DNA from: Notolepis coatsorum
Taxonomy: Eukaryota > Chordata > Actinopteri > Aulopiformes > Paralepididae
Direction of reading: 5' to 3'
Length of the DNA stretch: 64,000 nt
Assembly: GCA_963971535.1 (NCBI GenBank)
Contig: OZ020588.1
Coordinates: 127,316,462-127,380,461 of the forward strand
The notes beneath the pieces are model-generated. The model worked only from the letters and a program-made list of their open reading frames with translations, was not told the origin of the DNA and made no database searches. The position numbers were made by a program, and so were the translations under genes. Each line of letters starts with the position of its first letter. Position 1 is the stretch's first letter. Below, in pieces: positions 42,291 through 54,009 of the stretch.

Positions 42291-42460
42291 GGTTAGGACA
42301 TTTACAGGGGCCAGTTTCGAATTGCAGTCTCCCGTAGGTGTTCTTTGAGAGTGGTTTTGAAAGTGGGTAGTGATTCACATTCCTTTACAGCTTTGGGTAG
42401 GGCGTTCCACATTGATGTGGCATAATTGCGAAACGTGTTTAGTCCCTTGTGTTTAGTCCC
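42290..42460 (-). mobile_element. L2-like LINE 3' fragment
   Basis: On the minus strand it encodes a LNTFRNYATSMWNALPKAVK-like stretch and the LKEHLRETAIRNW end, the same C-terminus and 3' UTR start as the copies at 1-220 and 41.5 kb. It abuts a GT microsatellite at about 42462-42528. Confidence 0.75.
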
Positions 42461-42471
42461 TTGTGTGTGTG

Positions 42472-42531
<60 letters not shown>

Positions 42532-42741
42532 CGCACAGTGCAAGGTGTGATGCAGGTTGGAAGGCTATTTTTACTAGGTTCCTTTTAAAAATGTGGAAAA
42601 ACTAGTTTATAAAAAAACCTGTTTAACTGTTTAAAAATAAATAAAAAAAACTGGTTTATAAACAATGTTTGAAGCCACAGCTTGTGGTAAATTATATGAA
42701 TATATTAAAATAGGCTAATACTACTGTAGCCTATTCGTTTT

Positions 42742-43075
42742 TATACATGTATTGATTGATTGATTGAAAACTTTATTAACATATTGCAGAATGGGTAAAA
42801 TACAGTACGGCTCAATACAAACAACTGCTAAGAGGATGCAGACGAGAAAAATACTTTTGTCTTGTTTACATCAGGGTCCTCCATTTTCAATTAATCAAGA
42901 CATTTATGACATAAAAGACATACAAATATACTGTGTAAGATTTGGACATTTACTGGGGCCTGTTTCCTGTAGGTGCTCTTTGAGAGCGGTTTTGAAGGAG
43001 GGTAGGGATTCACATTATTTTACGACTGTGGGTAGGCTACAGGGTGTTCCAAATATTGTGGCATAATGTCGCCTA
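42742..43075 (-). mobile_element. L2-like LINE 3' end with (ATTGATTG) tail
   Basis: On the minus strand it shows the same C-terminal and 3' UTR sequence (CCTTCAAAACCGCTCTCAAA, GAGCACCTACAGG). It ends AATAAAGTTTTCAATCAATC with a TTGATTGATTGA-type tail at 42752-42770. It is the 3' end of another family member in reverse orientation, just upstream of oser1. Confidence 0.75.
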
Positions 43076-43420
43076 TAATGTTGTGATTTTAGTGCATTAG
43101 CCTATTGTGTAGACTGTAGAATATTGCAAGAGCATAAAAGTGTCTCAGATGTAGGCTGTTCAACGTGCCCGTTGGCCCACTGCAAAGCTTTGTCCTCTGC
43201 TGTGTGGAATGGATGTTACACAATTCAATTTCTGTTACATAATCCTGACATACTACACCCCACTACTCTCATATAATTGGTTCTCTGTATGTAGGCTAAA
43301 TAGCACACATGCGTGTGGAGTAAACTTCGTGTACACCAATTTAAGGAAAATACTCCAGTGCTTTGTGTATAATAATTGCAGAACATTTACATCTCATGAC
43401 TTCCATCGTGTGGCTGCGGT
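43076..43420. other. oser1 upstream region
   Basis: No repeat and no convincing reading frame was recognised. It lies immediately 5' of the candidate promoter. Confidence 0.4.
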
Positions 43421-43429
43421 CACACAGGT

Positions 43430-43567
43430 TGACGTCAGAAGGAAAGGGCGCATGTTTTGTGTGCGTACTACGTCAGCACCAGAGCGCGTTGTTGCAGAGT
43501 CACTGCGACGGGTTCGTGTGTAAACAAGAGCTGAGAGAGAGAAACGTCTGGAAATAGATCGTAAACA
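43430..43567 (+). promoter_or_regulatory. Candidate oser1 promoter sites: CRE and FOXO motifs
   Basis: A perfect palindromic CRE, TGACGTCA, is at 43430-43437, with a second TACGTCA at 43469-43475. FOXO-type motifs GTAAACAA at 43520-43527 and GTAAACA at 43561-43567 follow. The sequence becomes CpG-rich here. OSER1 in mammals is a stress-induced gene reported to respond to FOXO factors, so these sites make sense. The transcription start is not known from sequence, so some may lie in the 5' UTR. Confidence 0.5.
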
Positions 43568-43579
43568 CCCCTGTTTTCC

Positions 43580-43841
43580 GCGATCGTAGTGTTGAATTTA
43601 AATCAATGTGTGGTTGGTGTAGTGTAGGGGATCGAATGTGGCCACATATGCGCCACACAATAGGATTACTGGTCGTGTTTTCGCGGAGGCAACCGATGAG
43701 AACACAGAGCTACTAACTGCTGCTAGCTTGTTCTGTCGCTAGCTGCCTAGCTGGCGAGCTAACACCCGAGGGCCCGTAGAGGCTGAACACCTGCATGTCC
43801 TGGGAGTTTCACCCTAGACTGCGACCAGGATCTCTTGAGCC
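43580..43841 (+). other. oser1: oser1 exon 1, non-coding (approximate 5' edge)
   Basis: A splice donor CC|GTAAGTATCG lies at 43841/43842, after a CpG-rich stretch. It is the expected donor for a 5' UTR exon because the coding start is in the next exon. The 5' edge is a guess. The intron to the next acceptor (44398) is 557 bp. Confidence 0.5.
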
Positions 43842-44398
43842 GTAAGTATCGTCACATATGTAGTGTTATGTAACGTTAACACAGCACTGTTGTATTTTAT
43901 TATACGAGGCTGGATGTCTGTGTGTCTCTGTAACGTTAGCTAACGGTAGTAGCATTAGACCGACGAGCTGCTAGCAGGGTGGGAGTGATCATGGCAGCCC
44001 GTGTTTACGAGTGGGGTTTTGTTGTTGTTGCTGCTTCAGGGTTTTTTCTTTTTGAATAATGTTATCGTTTGTATTTATAGCGACATAACGCTATAATATA
44101 TTTAAGCAATAATACACGACAACCAGTGCAATATCAGGAATATTGCCACGGCTGTGATGCGCCCGCAGTGTATTGTTGCTTTTATACAGCAAGTTGCACC
44201 GTCGGGGAAAACATAGGACGAATACAGACAATTCTAGTGTCTTTTTATATTGTAAATGTAATCAAACCGTGTCAGTCGGCTTTTATGCTTGGGGGTTACT
44301 GCTAAATGAGACTAAATCCTTCAAGCCCAAAGCCGGACCACAGTGCTAAGACTTCATTCTTTGATGTTAGTCAACGAGATATAACATGTGTGTTTCAG

Positions 44399-44508
44399 CT
44401 GGGTGGCTGGTCTGAACAGCCTCCTTCCACTATGGAGGCTGGGGGAAAGGACTGCGAGGAGGAGACACTGCAGACGGCCTTCAAGAAGCTGAGGGTAGAT
44501 GCTGAGAG
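44399..44508 (+). CDS. oser1: oser1 exon 2 (start codon exon)
   Basis: The acceptor TGTGTTTCAG ends at 44398 and the donor is AG|GTGGGT at 44508/44509. ATG is at 44432 and gives 25 codons plus two bases: an acidic start (MEAGGKDCEEE) and then LQTAFKKLRVDA, which is the conserved N-terminus of vertebrate OSER1. The phase-2 end joins exon 3 to make a Ser codon. OSER1 is a small nuclear/cytoplasmic serine-rich protein linked to resistance to oxidative stress; it has no known enzyme domain. Confidence 0.9.
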
Positions 44509-44980
44509 GTGGGTAATGATAGTACATTATGTCTCTGACTGTAACTGGTTGACAACAAAAATGCCAATTTAGGCTGCATGTGTTTGTGATGGAAGGAGCC
44601 TGAGTGCTCTGTTTAGAAAAAAGGAAGAAATGTAAACACTGTGATATGACACTTTTATTTTATATATATATAGTTATAAATAACGGATTTTATAATCCTG
44701 TTGTTTAGCTTTTATTTTTTTAAGCAGATACCCATAACGTATGCACAGATAGGGTGGCGGTGTAAAGATACTTTGCGCATGTATATATATCCCCCCCCCC
44801 CCCCTGTTTTATTCTCTTGCTCTTTGTGTCTGTCGGTCTTTCTCTGCTTGTTGATGTATGTGTGTTTTATTAATGTTACCTGTTACCTATCCACTTCGTG
44901 CCTAGTGGCACATAAGGCCTTGTTTTATTAATGTATCTGTACATTACTGTTTTTTTTTTTTTTTTTTCCTTTTCCTCCAG

Positions 44981-45091
44981 CCTGCCTGCTGTTGTATCAG
45001 AGGCCCTAGGCCACAGGGCAGTCCCCAGGGCATGTGCTGAAGCCAGCGGAGCCAAGCCTAAACTCAGCTGCCCTAAAGACAACTGGCATGG
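44981..45091 (+). CDS. oser1: oser1 exon 3
   Basis: A T-rich tract and TTTCCTCCAG acceptor precede 44981, and the donor GG|GTAGGT follows 45091. The 111 bases keep the frame, giving SLPAVVSEALGHRAVPRACA, then KPKLSCPKDNWHG. The last part matches the KPK...KDSWHG segment of mammalian OSER1. The split Gly codon is completed by exon 4. An opposite-strand frame across this exon is a shadow. Confidence 0.9.
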
Positions 45092-46336
45092 GTAGGTTAC
45101 CTGTTCCTCCCACAGGAGTATCATTATATAGACCTGGCTAGGGCAATGTGTCGATGTGTATCATCTCAGTGTGATTGACAGAAAATATTAAGTCAGATTT
45201 CCTCACAACATGATATTTGAAATATTCTATAGTATACATTGAATGCGAATGAAAATGACAGTTTCAGTTTGCCATCACACGTCTCAGTACCATGTGTTGA
45301 CAAACATGTGATTTTACATGCTGTATGTAGTAGGCTTGGGCGACGATAGGACGATATTGCTTACGTGTTGTGGACATGATAACAGAACGATATTCAATTA
45401 TGCAACACCTGTTGTGAATCTTGTGCTATAGTCAGTCTCTCTTTCCCTTTGTCTCATGCTTCAACCGCATTGTTCTACCCTATCAAAAAAAACGTAACAT
45501 TATGTGAGCCCATGTTCTGACCCTGTATATAGCGTTACCGCATGTAACCTAACTTAGTGGAGAAAACTTTGGAAAGATGTTAGCAAAAGAATGCAAATGC
45601 ACCTAACATGACAGTTGACGGTGGCGACACGGTACAAGGGCAGATACTAGCGTTGGATACATTGGGAAATAAATTGTTTCTATCCATACAGTTGAAAAAG
45701 ATAGTTTTAGGGAAATGGTCAATACATTGTGTTACTGTATGTTCAAGAGCGAGGAAATCAATGTTACCTTTTAACCCACTGAAACCGGGAAACACATTTG
45801 TGTGTATACAGGCTATATAATGCATTATTGGCAGGTGTTTTAGATCTAAATGGGCTAGAGCTGTGTTTACTTGTCTCTTTTAGTTTCACTTCCACACTCT
45901 CCTGTGGTATCCTTCTAGCTCTGTAAACTACACAACGTAAACTATGCTAAACCATAGGCACAATCAACTCCATAAGGCACAAATCGAATATTGATATGCC
46001 TTCAAATTCCCATCCCTAGTTAACATGCATACCTTTGTGTATTTCACAGTCTGTGTTTGTAAAACAAATTAATGAGCAGAGGTGCACTAGCTTACAACCA
46101 AGCTTGATAATCAAATTTGGTGTTCACTCTTCCAAATAATCAAGCCACATAACTATCCATTCATGAAATGAAATTGTGCACTCGTGAAATCCTCCCTACC
46201 CCGGGAATATCCATCACAAACATTAATGTTTTGTAAGAGTGGCATTTAACGTTAACGCAGGACTGTGCAACAAAAGTAATCCTGGCCAGTCATATGCCAC
46301 AGAACAGTGCATTGTCCATTTAGAACATATTCCAAC
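45092..46336 (+). other. oser1 intron 3, first part
   Basis: No exon was seen. Parts near 45335-45390 (GGCTTGGGCGACGATAGGAC) and 45990-46018 (TTCCCATCCCTAG) look like eroded ends of a hAT-like MITE. The rest is unassigned intron. Confidence 0.5.
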
Positions 46337-47769
46337 TAGAGTTGTTCCGATACCAGTATCGAAAATGCCGCCGATACTGCCTAAAATGCTGGTATCGGCG
46401 AGTACCCTCTAATTCTGCGCTCCGATACCATATGACGTAATTTATCAACAACACTGCGGTCTGCTGAGTGAGCATTATAAAACAAACGTGTTTTTAACCG
46501 ACCGTGAATTAAAGTGTCAATGTCATTTTAACAGCAGATACTTTCCAGATACTTTGCCATCGTCCCGACAGAGCGCTGTTGACGGGGAGCTCTGATGGGT
46601 TCGCTTGGTGGTGTTATTAGCATTGAACAGCTAACCGAAAGCTAGCGTTAACTAATGTTAAAGTTTTAGCTTTAACGTTACCTTGGCTAAAGTTGGGGCT
46701 ATTCATAATCCAGCAATAATGGCTGCAGACCTGCAAGCAAAGTACAGCAAGTTGGCAAAGGAGTATTCCAAGTTAAATCACATTTTCACCAGTAACGTTA
46801 GTCTTTCCATCTACCGGTAGCTCATGCTAGCTAACCTAACGTTAGCTCACGTTAACGTCATCACTGATCGACCACCGCGCGTACACAATTAATGACATGT
46901 TTTATTTCTTTTTAAATGTATGCACTGGTATCGGATAGGGGTGGGAATCACCAGTTTCATCATGATACGATACGATATCGATTCTTTGGACAACGATACG
47001 ATATTTGCCGATATCACAAAGTCTCTCACGATACAATACGATTAGATTAGATTCAGGTGCCTGCAATCGATATGAGATGATATCATATGCCCATTTAACA
47101 CAATCGGTAACATTTAGATCAACTAAAAAAAGGTAACAAAAATATCATTTGACATTTGTATTTTTGAGCTCTTCCAGACATTTAAAGGAAAATCAATCTA
47201 TTGTTTTTAATACAAATAGACCTCCTGTTCACTGTAAAGTGCCACGTTTTGATATATTGAGCTTTAAACTTTAAGCTCCATTTTTTGGAACTCAAAACTC
47301 AACCTAAAACCCCTCCCTACCTTCCTCTCCCAAACCGTTCCTACAACAATTTGTTGATGTTGCATGATCATGTATAGGCCTACATTTATTATGTATTATA
47401 TTGTTTATGTTTAAATAACATTTAAACATCAAACTCCTCTGACCTCATCTGGTCTTTCCAAAGACGCACGCACACACACAGAAAGGGAGAATGCTATGCT
47501 GTAACGTCTACACACACGGAGCTACTGCTGTTGTTCTTGGGCGGATATGAGACTCGCCACAGGATTTTCAAAATAAGAGTATCGATATGAATCGATCTTA
47601 TTACATTGCATCGATCCGATTCGATCGTTGATAATTACATCGATGTATCGATCTGGATCGATGTATCGTCCCACCCCTAGTATCGGATCCGTATCGGTAT
47701 CGGCCGATACCCAAAGCTTAGGTATCGGAATCGGATCGGGAAGGAAAAAATGGTATCGGAACATCTCTA
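46337..47769. mobile_element. hAT-like MITE (outer) in oser1 intron 3
   Basis: Ends are TAGAGTTGTTCCGATACC and its inverted counterpart GGTATCGGAACATCTCTA. They are flanked by the 8-bp duplication ATTCCAAC (46329-46336 and 47770-47777). It is rich in GGTATCGG motifs and has no transposase. It contains a second MITE at 46936-47679. Confidence 0.85.
46936..47679. mobile_element. hAT-like MITE nested in the preceding one
   Basis: Ends are TAGGGGTGGGAATCACC and GTCCCACCCCTA. The 8-bp duplication GTATCGGA lies at 46928-46935 and 47680-47687. The interior has many ATCGAT/CGATACGATA motifs. No transposase is present. It targeted one of the GGTATCGG motifs of the older MITE. Confidence 0.85.
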
Positions 47770-47777
47770 ATTCCAAC

Positions 47778-49020
47778 CATATAATCCACCTAATCACACG
47801 TTTCCAGATCTCGTGTCTTGATATCAGGCAGACTTTAACAGAGTTTACATGTTCACTTACAATCGGCTTGAGATGACGGCCAACATAACGTCAGTACAAC
47901 CTCCTCTCCATGAGGAACGTTATTATTGTTGGACTGCCACCTTTTCTATTTTCTTCTCAGGACTGTCCTGTATCGTTTTGGGCTGAGCACCCAACTGAGA
48001 ACTCAGAAGCCCTTCTGTCTGTTGGATGAATTGGCATGTTCTGGTGGAAATAGTGACACAAATTAATACGTGAGAGACTTATAAACTCGATATGTCCATA
48101 AAAGAACACAACATAATACAACCAGAGGAGAAACTCCAGAGATGTATGGGTCATCCTCAGACCATGGTTGACCATGATAACAGGAGTTGCCACATGGTAT
48201 TGAATTCAGCAGATTCTGGTTTGGGTGGGATCATTGCTTTGTTTTCTGTTGGTGTGGGTGAGTTGCTTGAACGGTGAGAGGCGTCTGTTTTGCTAACCGG
48301 CCTTTTTACAACTCATCTGTTTCATTTGATAAACACATGCAACTGTTTACTCTTTTATGACCGGCCTTGAAAGAAGGGAATGTACTGCCATTATGAGCCT
48401 TTGGAACATCTGTAGTGCTGCTTGTAGCTCTGAAATGCACGATGGTGCGTGTCTCCAAGATATGTAAACTCATTGAGGATTTTCTCAACATTCCCGATAC
48501 ATAGTATGTATGGTCCTCATGTTTTCGTTTCACGACTGACAGTATACCTGAACACATCACACATTAACCTGCTGTCCCCTAGCCACCTAGTCATACATTT
48601 TTAATTTAGTTACATTTACACATGCTAGGTAGGTAGGTACACACTCCTGCCATTGCCCTTGACCAAGGAGCTGGCATTACAACTGGAGTTGGTTCCCGGG
48701 TGCTGGACTATGGCTGCCGACTGCTCGTGAATAGTTTTTTTGCGTTCCTGTTATATATATATGTGTACTTGGCAATAAAGAGATTCTAGGACTATTTATA
48801 TTATTGTTTAAACAGTAGACATAGATATCATACCCACCTTTAGTAGAGAATATCTCAACTTCAATTGATAAGACAGCTGTCCCCATTCACAGTGGTGTTT
48901 AAGCTGATTAAAAACATTGCTACACCTCTCATGATGGGGACCCACCAGAGGTGGATAGTTGTGGGATATGTGTTAAGATTATGATGCATCACTTTCCTTT
49001 TATTTTGGTGGAGTGTTACT
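47778..49020 (+). other. oser1 intron 3, middle part
   Basis: No coding exon, RNA gene or clear transposon was recognised. The short minus-strand frames are not conserved-looking. Confidence 0.4.
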
Positions 49021-49376
49021 TTAAAGGAACATGCCAACATTATGGGAAATGCGCTTACCGTATTCTCCAGAGTCGGACAAGAAGCTAGATACCAATTTCC
49101 CCTCTGTGTGTTTAGTGGAAAGCTATCCGGCTGCAACATAGCCTAGCATAGCACAAATGCATGGAAGTGGATACGGACCACTAGCCTAGCTTAAAACTCA
49201 AGAGAGGTATTTTTGGTCAACAGCTAGGCTAGCTTCCATTAATTTGTGCTAAGCTAGACTAGCTTGCAGCCAGATAGCGTTCTACTGAACACACAGAGAG
49301 GACATTGGTATCTATCTTGTCTGACCCTGGAGAAGCGGTAAACACATTTCCCATAATATTCATGTGTACCTTTTTA
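49021..49376. mobile_element. Palindromic MITE
   Basis: The two halves are inverted copies: the left starts TTAAAGGAACATGCCAACAT, and the right end read inwards starts AAAGGTACACATGAATATTA. They share GGGAAATG, TTCTCCAG, GACAAGA and CTAGATACCAAT-type blocks with a centre near 49200. This is a type of foldback repeat very common in teleost genomes. The mechanism and exact duplication are unclear. Confidence 0.7.
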
Positions 49377-49825
49377 AGAAAGGAGGATTTACATAATAAG
49401 ATAGGGATGCCCCGATCACGTTTTTTTGCCACCGATCACCGATCGTCTTTGGTTTTATAAAAAAATATATATCGTTTATTTTTTTAATAAAATATATATT
49501 GTGGAAGTGAATCAATGAGACGAGCAGACGGAGTATCGAGTCTCTGAACTTTACTTCCAAACAAATCCAACAGAACCAAGCCACAGCCACACGCCCTTAA
49601 GTCAACTCCCTCCTGTCACTCAATCAGTGTCCATTCTGAAGTGAGACACCTCCATCTAGTGTCCACCACACAGCCCCCCCCCCCCCCGAACATTCAGACT
49701 TGACATTCAGTGCAACACCAAATAAACGGAACTGAACACAATAAACCCCCAAAAACAGTGCACCCAGTGTCTTCAGTCTCTTTTAGGAGGTCTGACCACA
49801 CGGCCATAACGACTGTATTTAACAG

Positions 49826-51124
49826 TCACAGGGAACGTGGAAAGGGTAAGGGTAGGGGCAGGGGGCCGTCCCCGCCGCCGCAGAGGCTTCGTCGGTGGAA
49901 AGGTAGGGATAACAACGGCCGGAGGGCATGGGACAGGGGAAGACTTGGGTGGCCGGCGCCGGGGCTGAGCCAGCTCCACTGGCCCGTTTGGGACCACATG
50001 AGCAGGCTTAAGACGATCGACTGAGATCTGCTCCTTATTCCCCCCCCCATGTCCACCACAAAGTACTTGGGGCCCGACTCGAGGACGCGGAAGGGCCCGT
50101 CATAGGGAGCCTGCAGCGGAGAACGGTGGGCACCATGACGGATGAACACATACCTTGCAGTCATCAGGTCCTTAGGAATGTAGGACTGGGGAAGGCAGTG
50201 ATGTGTGGGAACTGGGGCAAACACCCTCGCTGCGTCCTGGAAGGCAGATCGGTGAGCTGCAGTGGACCAAGGGGCAGAGGAACCAGGAAGGAACTCCCCT
50301 GGGACCCTCAGCGGTTGACTAAAAACCAATTCGGTTGAAGAGGCCTGCAGGTCTTCCTTAGGGGCAGTACAGTACGCAGGCCCAACATGACCCACGGAAG
50401 ACGGTCGACCCAGTTGCCGTCTGTGAGCGTGGCCCGGAGAGCGGCCTTCATGGATCTGTGAAAACGCTCACACATGCCGTTGGCCTTTGGGTTGTATGCT
50501 GTGGTACGATGGAGTTTCACCCCAAGTCTCTCAGCCACGGTGCTCCACAGCTCAGAAGTGAACTGGGATCCCCTGTCCGAAGTCAGGTCCAATGGCGTGC
50601 CAAACCGAGTGACCCAGCCGAAAATAAACGCCCGAGCCACCTCCGCAGCCGATGTTGATGACAGGGGAACAACCTCCGGCCACCTGGTGGTCCTGTCCAC
50701 CATAGTGAGGAGGTGTGTGAAACCCTGAGACGGGGGAAGTGGGCCCACCAGGTCCACGTGGACATGGTCAAACCGCCTCTCTGGAATGAGAAACGGCTCC
50801 AGGGGGGCCTTAGTGTGACGATGTACCTTGGCACGCCACACAGGAGGCCGCCCATACTTTGACGTCCTTCCTAAGGCCCGGCCAGACGAACTTGGCCCCT
50901 ACCAACTTGACCGACGCCTTTACCCCAGGGTGTGAAAGGGCATGAATGGTGTCAAATACCCGGTGGCGCCAGTCAGTTGGAACCATGGGGCGGGGCTGGC
51001 CAGTGGAGACGTCACAGAGGAGCGTGGCGCCGCTGTCGTGAAACACCAAATCCTCAAGTCGAAGTCCTGTCACAGCCGTCCTGAGGGTCTGAGTCGGTGA
51101 GCTGGTCAGCAGCCATGGCAGCAT
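49826..51124 (-). pseudogene. Gypsy integrase and C-terminal tail
   Basis: The integrase is split over at least three frames: zinc-binding part with LSHPGVKASVKLVGAKFVW and CVACQG (51124-50810), core with HVDLVGPLPP, DLTSDRGSQFTSELW and NGMCERFHRSMKA (50841-50308), and a tail with YVFIRHGAHRSPLQAPYDGP (50395-49826). The core Asp-Asp-Glu residues are present. Frameshifts near 50815 and 50340 break it. Confidence 0.85.
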
Positions 51125-52526
51125 AGTCGATGCCCAGGTGCACAGGGCTGACGCGCGCCCGGGAGAGGCAGTCTGCCACCTGGTTGTCTTTACCGGCTAC
51201 ATGCTGGATGTCGGTAGTGAACTCTGATATGGCGGAAAGTTGGCGCTTCTGCCGCCCCGACCATGGCTCTGTGGTCTTGGCCATGGCAAACGTTAGGGGC
51301 TTGTGGTCGACAAAAACTGTGAACTCTCGGCTCTCCAGCAAGAACCTGAAGTGACGTATGGCGAGGAAGAGGGCCAGGAGCTCCCTGTCGAATGTACTAT
51401 ACTTCCTCTCGTTGTCGCGCAGCTTCCTACTGAAGAAGGCCAGGCGCCAGCCACCCACTGCTCGCACACCGCACCTACTGCATAATCGGAGGCATCGGTG
51501 GTGAGGGCTATAGGAGCAGCAGGAGATGGGTGTGCCAGCATGGCGGTGTTGGCAAGGGCAGCCTTAGAGCCCTCGAATGCCTGGACCCGCTCCGGGGACC
51601 AGCCCACGTCATCGTTTGCTCTCTTCCCCGTCAGCGCCTCGTACAGAGGTCTCATCAGGTGAGCCGCATGGGCTATAAACCTATTGTAAAAATTAACCAT
51701 CCCCAGGAACTCCTGGAGAGGTTTGATGGTGAGGGGGCGGGGGAAAGCAGCAATTGCCTCCACCTTGGCGGGTAGAGGAACAGCCCCCTGGGAAGAGACA
51801 TGGTGGCCCAGGAAATCCATGGCCGGCAGGCCAAACTGACATTTGGCCGGGTTCACGATCAGCCCATGCTCGTTGAGCCGCTCGAACAGTTGACGGAGAT
51901 GTCCCCGATGCTCCTCCACCGATGAACTGGCTACCAGGATGTCATCCAGATAAATAAACAAAAATGACAGGCCTCGCAGCACAGAGTCCATCAGCCGCTG
52001 GAATGTTTGCGCTGCCCCTTTAAGGCCGAATGGCATGCGCAGGAATTCAAACAGTCCAAACGGGGTGATAATGGCAGTCTTGGGCACGTCGAGCGGATGG
52101 ACCGGCACCTGGTGGTAGCCACGCACCAAATCTATTTTATAAAAAAATGGTGGCGCCCGCCAGGTGGGCAGAGAAATCCTGGATATGTGGCACTGGGTAC
52201 CGGTCATGAGTGGTGATGTTATTTAGGCGACGGAAATCACCACACGGACGCCACTTCCCATTCGCCTTGGGGATCATGTGTAGTGGGGAGGCCCAAGGAC
52301 TGTTGGACCGGCGCACAATGCCGAGCCGTTCCATTGTGGCAAACTCCTCCCTGGCTATTGCCAGTTTAGCAGCATCCAGGCGGCGTGCCCGTGCATAAAC
52401 TGGCGGGCCCACCGTTGGGATGTAATGTTCCACCCCATGTTTGGCGACAGAGGCAGAGAAAGTGGGGACAGTCAGAGCAGGAAACTCGGCGAGGAGGCGC
52501 TGGTACATATCGCCTGTGGCGAGCAT
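51054..52526 (-). pseudogene. Gypsy reverse transcriptase and RNase H
   Basis: RT starts ERLGIVRRSNSPWASPLHMI in the 52526-52137 frame. A run of seven T at 52140-52146 (minus strand reading) shifts it into the 52207-51293 frame, which has KIDLVRGYHQVPVHP and YLDDILV (intact active site). RNase H (TTDASDYAVGAV, then FFSRKLRDNERKYSTFDREL and DHKPLTFAM) crosses another shift near 51467. One or two indels separate it from a working pol. Confidence 0.87.
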
Positions 52527-52924
52527 ATTGGCCAGGGCAGGCGGCCCCGGCCCCCCCAGTGTGCAGGGGTATGTGTCAACACAGAGCCAATCAGCCTACG
52601 GTTCGCAACGTCCACTAACAGTCTGTGAGCACACAAAAAATCTGCGCCCAGTATAGGCACCGACACTGAAGCAATAATAAAATCCCAGCTAAACTGCTGT
52701 CCATGTAAACACATTGTCACGTACCTGGTACCAAACGTACGGATGGAAGTCCCATTAGCCGCGTCCAGGGGTGGTCCATGTCCGTTTCCCAAGGCGTCCC
52801 TGGCCGACGCAGGCAGGATGCTCCTCTGGGCGCCCGAATCCACCAACAGACGCCTTCCAGACAACGTGTCCTCGATAAACAACAGCTCGTTGATATTTAC
52901 GCCAGCGCTCATAGCCGCTAACAA
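52472..52924 (-). pseudogene. Gypsy protease
   Basis: The frame contains LLVDSGAQRSILPAS, the retropepsin active-site DSG, then a FDFII-like and VPILGADFLCAHRLLVDVAN region typical of gypsy proteases. It overlaps the gag end and leads into RT, with a frame change near 52500. Confidence 0.85.
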
Positions 52925-53613
52925 GCGCCGGCTCTCGCGTTTCCCTGGTTACCAAAGGTGCATGGTGGAACACAGCTCTTCGCTTTGTTGCCAAAACGGC
53001 GATGATAGTAACAAAGCCCTCTATCATCCCTCCGTGTCTGATCCCTGCGATCAGCCACCCGATCAGACACAGCAGCCACACAGTACTGACGGGAGGCCAG
53101 TAGAATTCTGTCCGCCTCCTCTGCCAATCCCCGGTAATCCTTGGTGCGCACGAGAGGCGAGCTGGCCAGAGCTGTGCGCACCGGAGTCGGGAGTTGACGC
53201 AGGAACAGCTGCACAAAAAGAAATGTAGCGTCACCTGAACCGAGCAGTGCTAGCATGTTCTCCATCAGTTCTGTTGGTTTACTGTCCCCCAATCCGTTGA
53301 GGGACAATAGGCGCTCCGCACACTCTGCATCTGACAGCTGGAAAAGCCGCAACAGCTGTTCTCTGAGCGCGTTGTATTTGCCGGCTGCTGGTGGCTCTCT
53401 CAGGAATCCCATCACCCGGCGTGTAGTGGAGGAATCCAATGCCGCGACAACATGATAATATTTCGTCTCATCCGACGTTATTCCACGGAGGTGAAATTGT
53501 GCCTCGATGTGCTGAAACCACGGGGCCGTGTCATGCTGCCAAAACTCTGGCAACTTGACTGTAGCGGCATACACTGCGGGAACCACAACAGGTGGATTCT
53601 CGTTATTGCTCAT
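52918..53613 (-). CDS. gag: Gypsy Gag
   Basis: An open frame of 231 codons starts MSNNENPPVVVPAVYAATVK, 25 bases inside the 5' LTR edge. The gag core is visible (LPEFWQHDTAPWFQHIEAQF, then LLRLFQLSDAECAERLLSLN). The C-terminal knuckle is atypical (CYYHRRFGNKAKSCVPPC). It would form the particle. The frame is intact though pol is not. Confidence 0.85.
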   Translation of the reverse strand: MSNNENPPVVVPAVYAATVKLPEFWQHDTAPWFQHIEAQFHLRGITSDETKYYHVVAALDSSTTRRVMGFLREPPAAGKYNALREQLLRLFQLSDAECAERLLSLNGLGDSKPTELMENMLALLGSGDATFLFVQLFLRQLPTPVRTALASSPLVRTKDYRGLAEEADRILLASRQYCVAAVSDRVADRRDQTRRDDRGLCYYHRRFGNKAKSCVPPCTFGNQGNARAGAC

Positions 53614-54009
53614 ATTTCACACGTTTAGGGTCACCACTGTGGAAGTGAATCAATGCGACGAGCAGACGGAGTACCGAGTCTCTGAACTTTACTTCCAAAC
53701 AAATCCAACAGAACCAAGGTACAGCCACACCCTTAAGTCAACTCCCTCCTGTCACTCAATCAGTGTCCATTCTGAAGTGAGACACCTCCATCTAGTGTCC
53801 ACCACAATATATTATATAATTATACTTGTAGTTGTATTATCTGCGAGACATCGCCACGCAACAAGTCAAAATGCTCGCTATCTGCAAACAGCTCCACTGT
53901 CTGTGTGTATACTCTGCTTTGGTCAAATCACATTCAGCATGACCTCAGCTAGCCCCTTTCGTGACTGCGATGCAAGCCAGGGGCTCGAATACGCATCGAA
54001 TCAATGTTA

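Larger units (their letters stand above)
49500..53806 (-). mobile_element. Ty3/gypsy retrotransposon with short LTRs, broken
   Basis: LTRs of 171 and 169 bp lie at 49500-49670 and 53638-53806, starting TGTGGAAGTG (plus-strand reading) and ending CCACCACA. The AT-repeat flanks (ATATAT on both sides) allow a 4- or 6-bp duplication. The internal region on the minus strand has gag, protease, RT, RNase H and integrase in this order but in several frames. No chromodomain was seen. A C-run (49675-49687) follows the 3' LTR. After the 5' LTR the element strand reads G then TGGTGACCC, a possible PBS whose tRNA I cannot name. Confidence 0.9.

Noticed and set aside
44701-45124. Extra exons or genes around oser1 exon 3
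   Set aside because: The frames lack splice support and the minus-strand one is the complement of exon 3.
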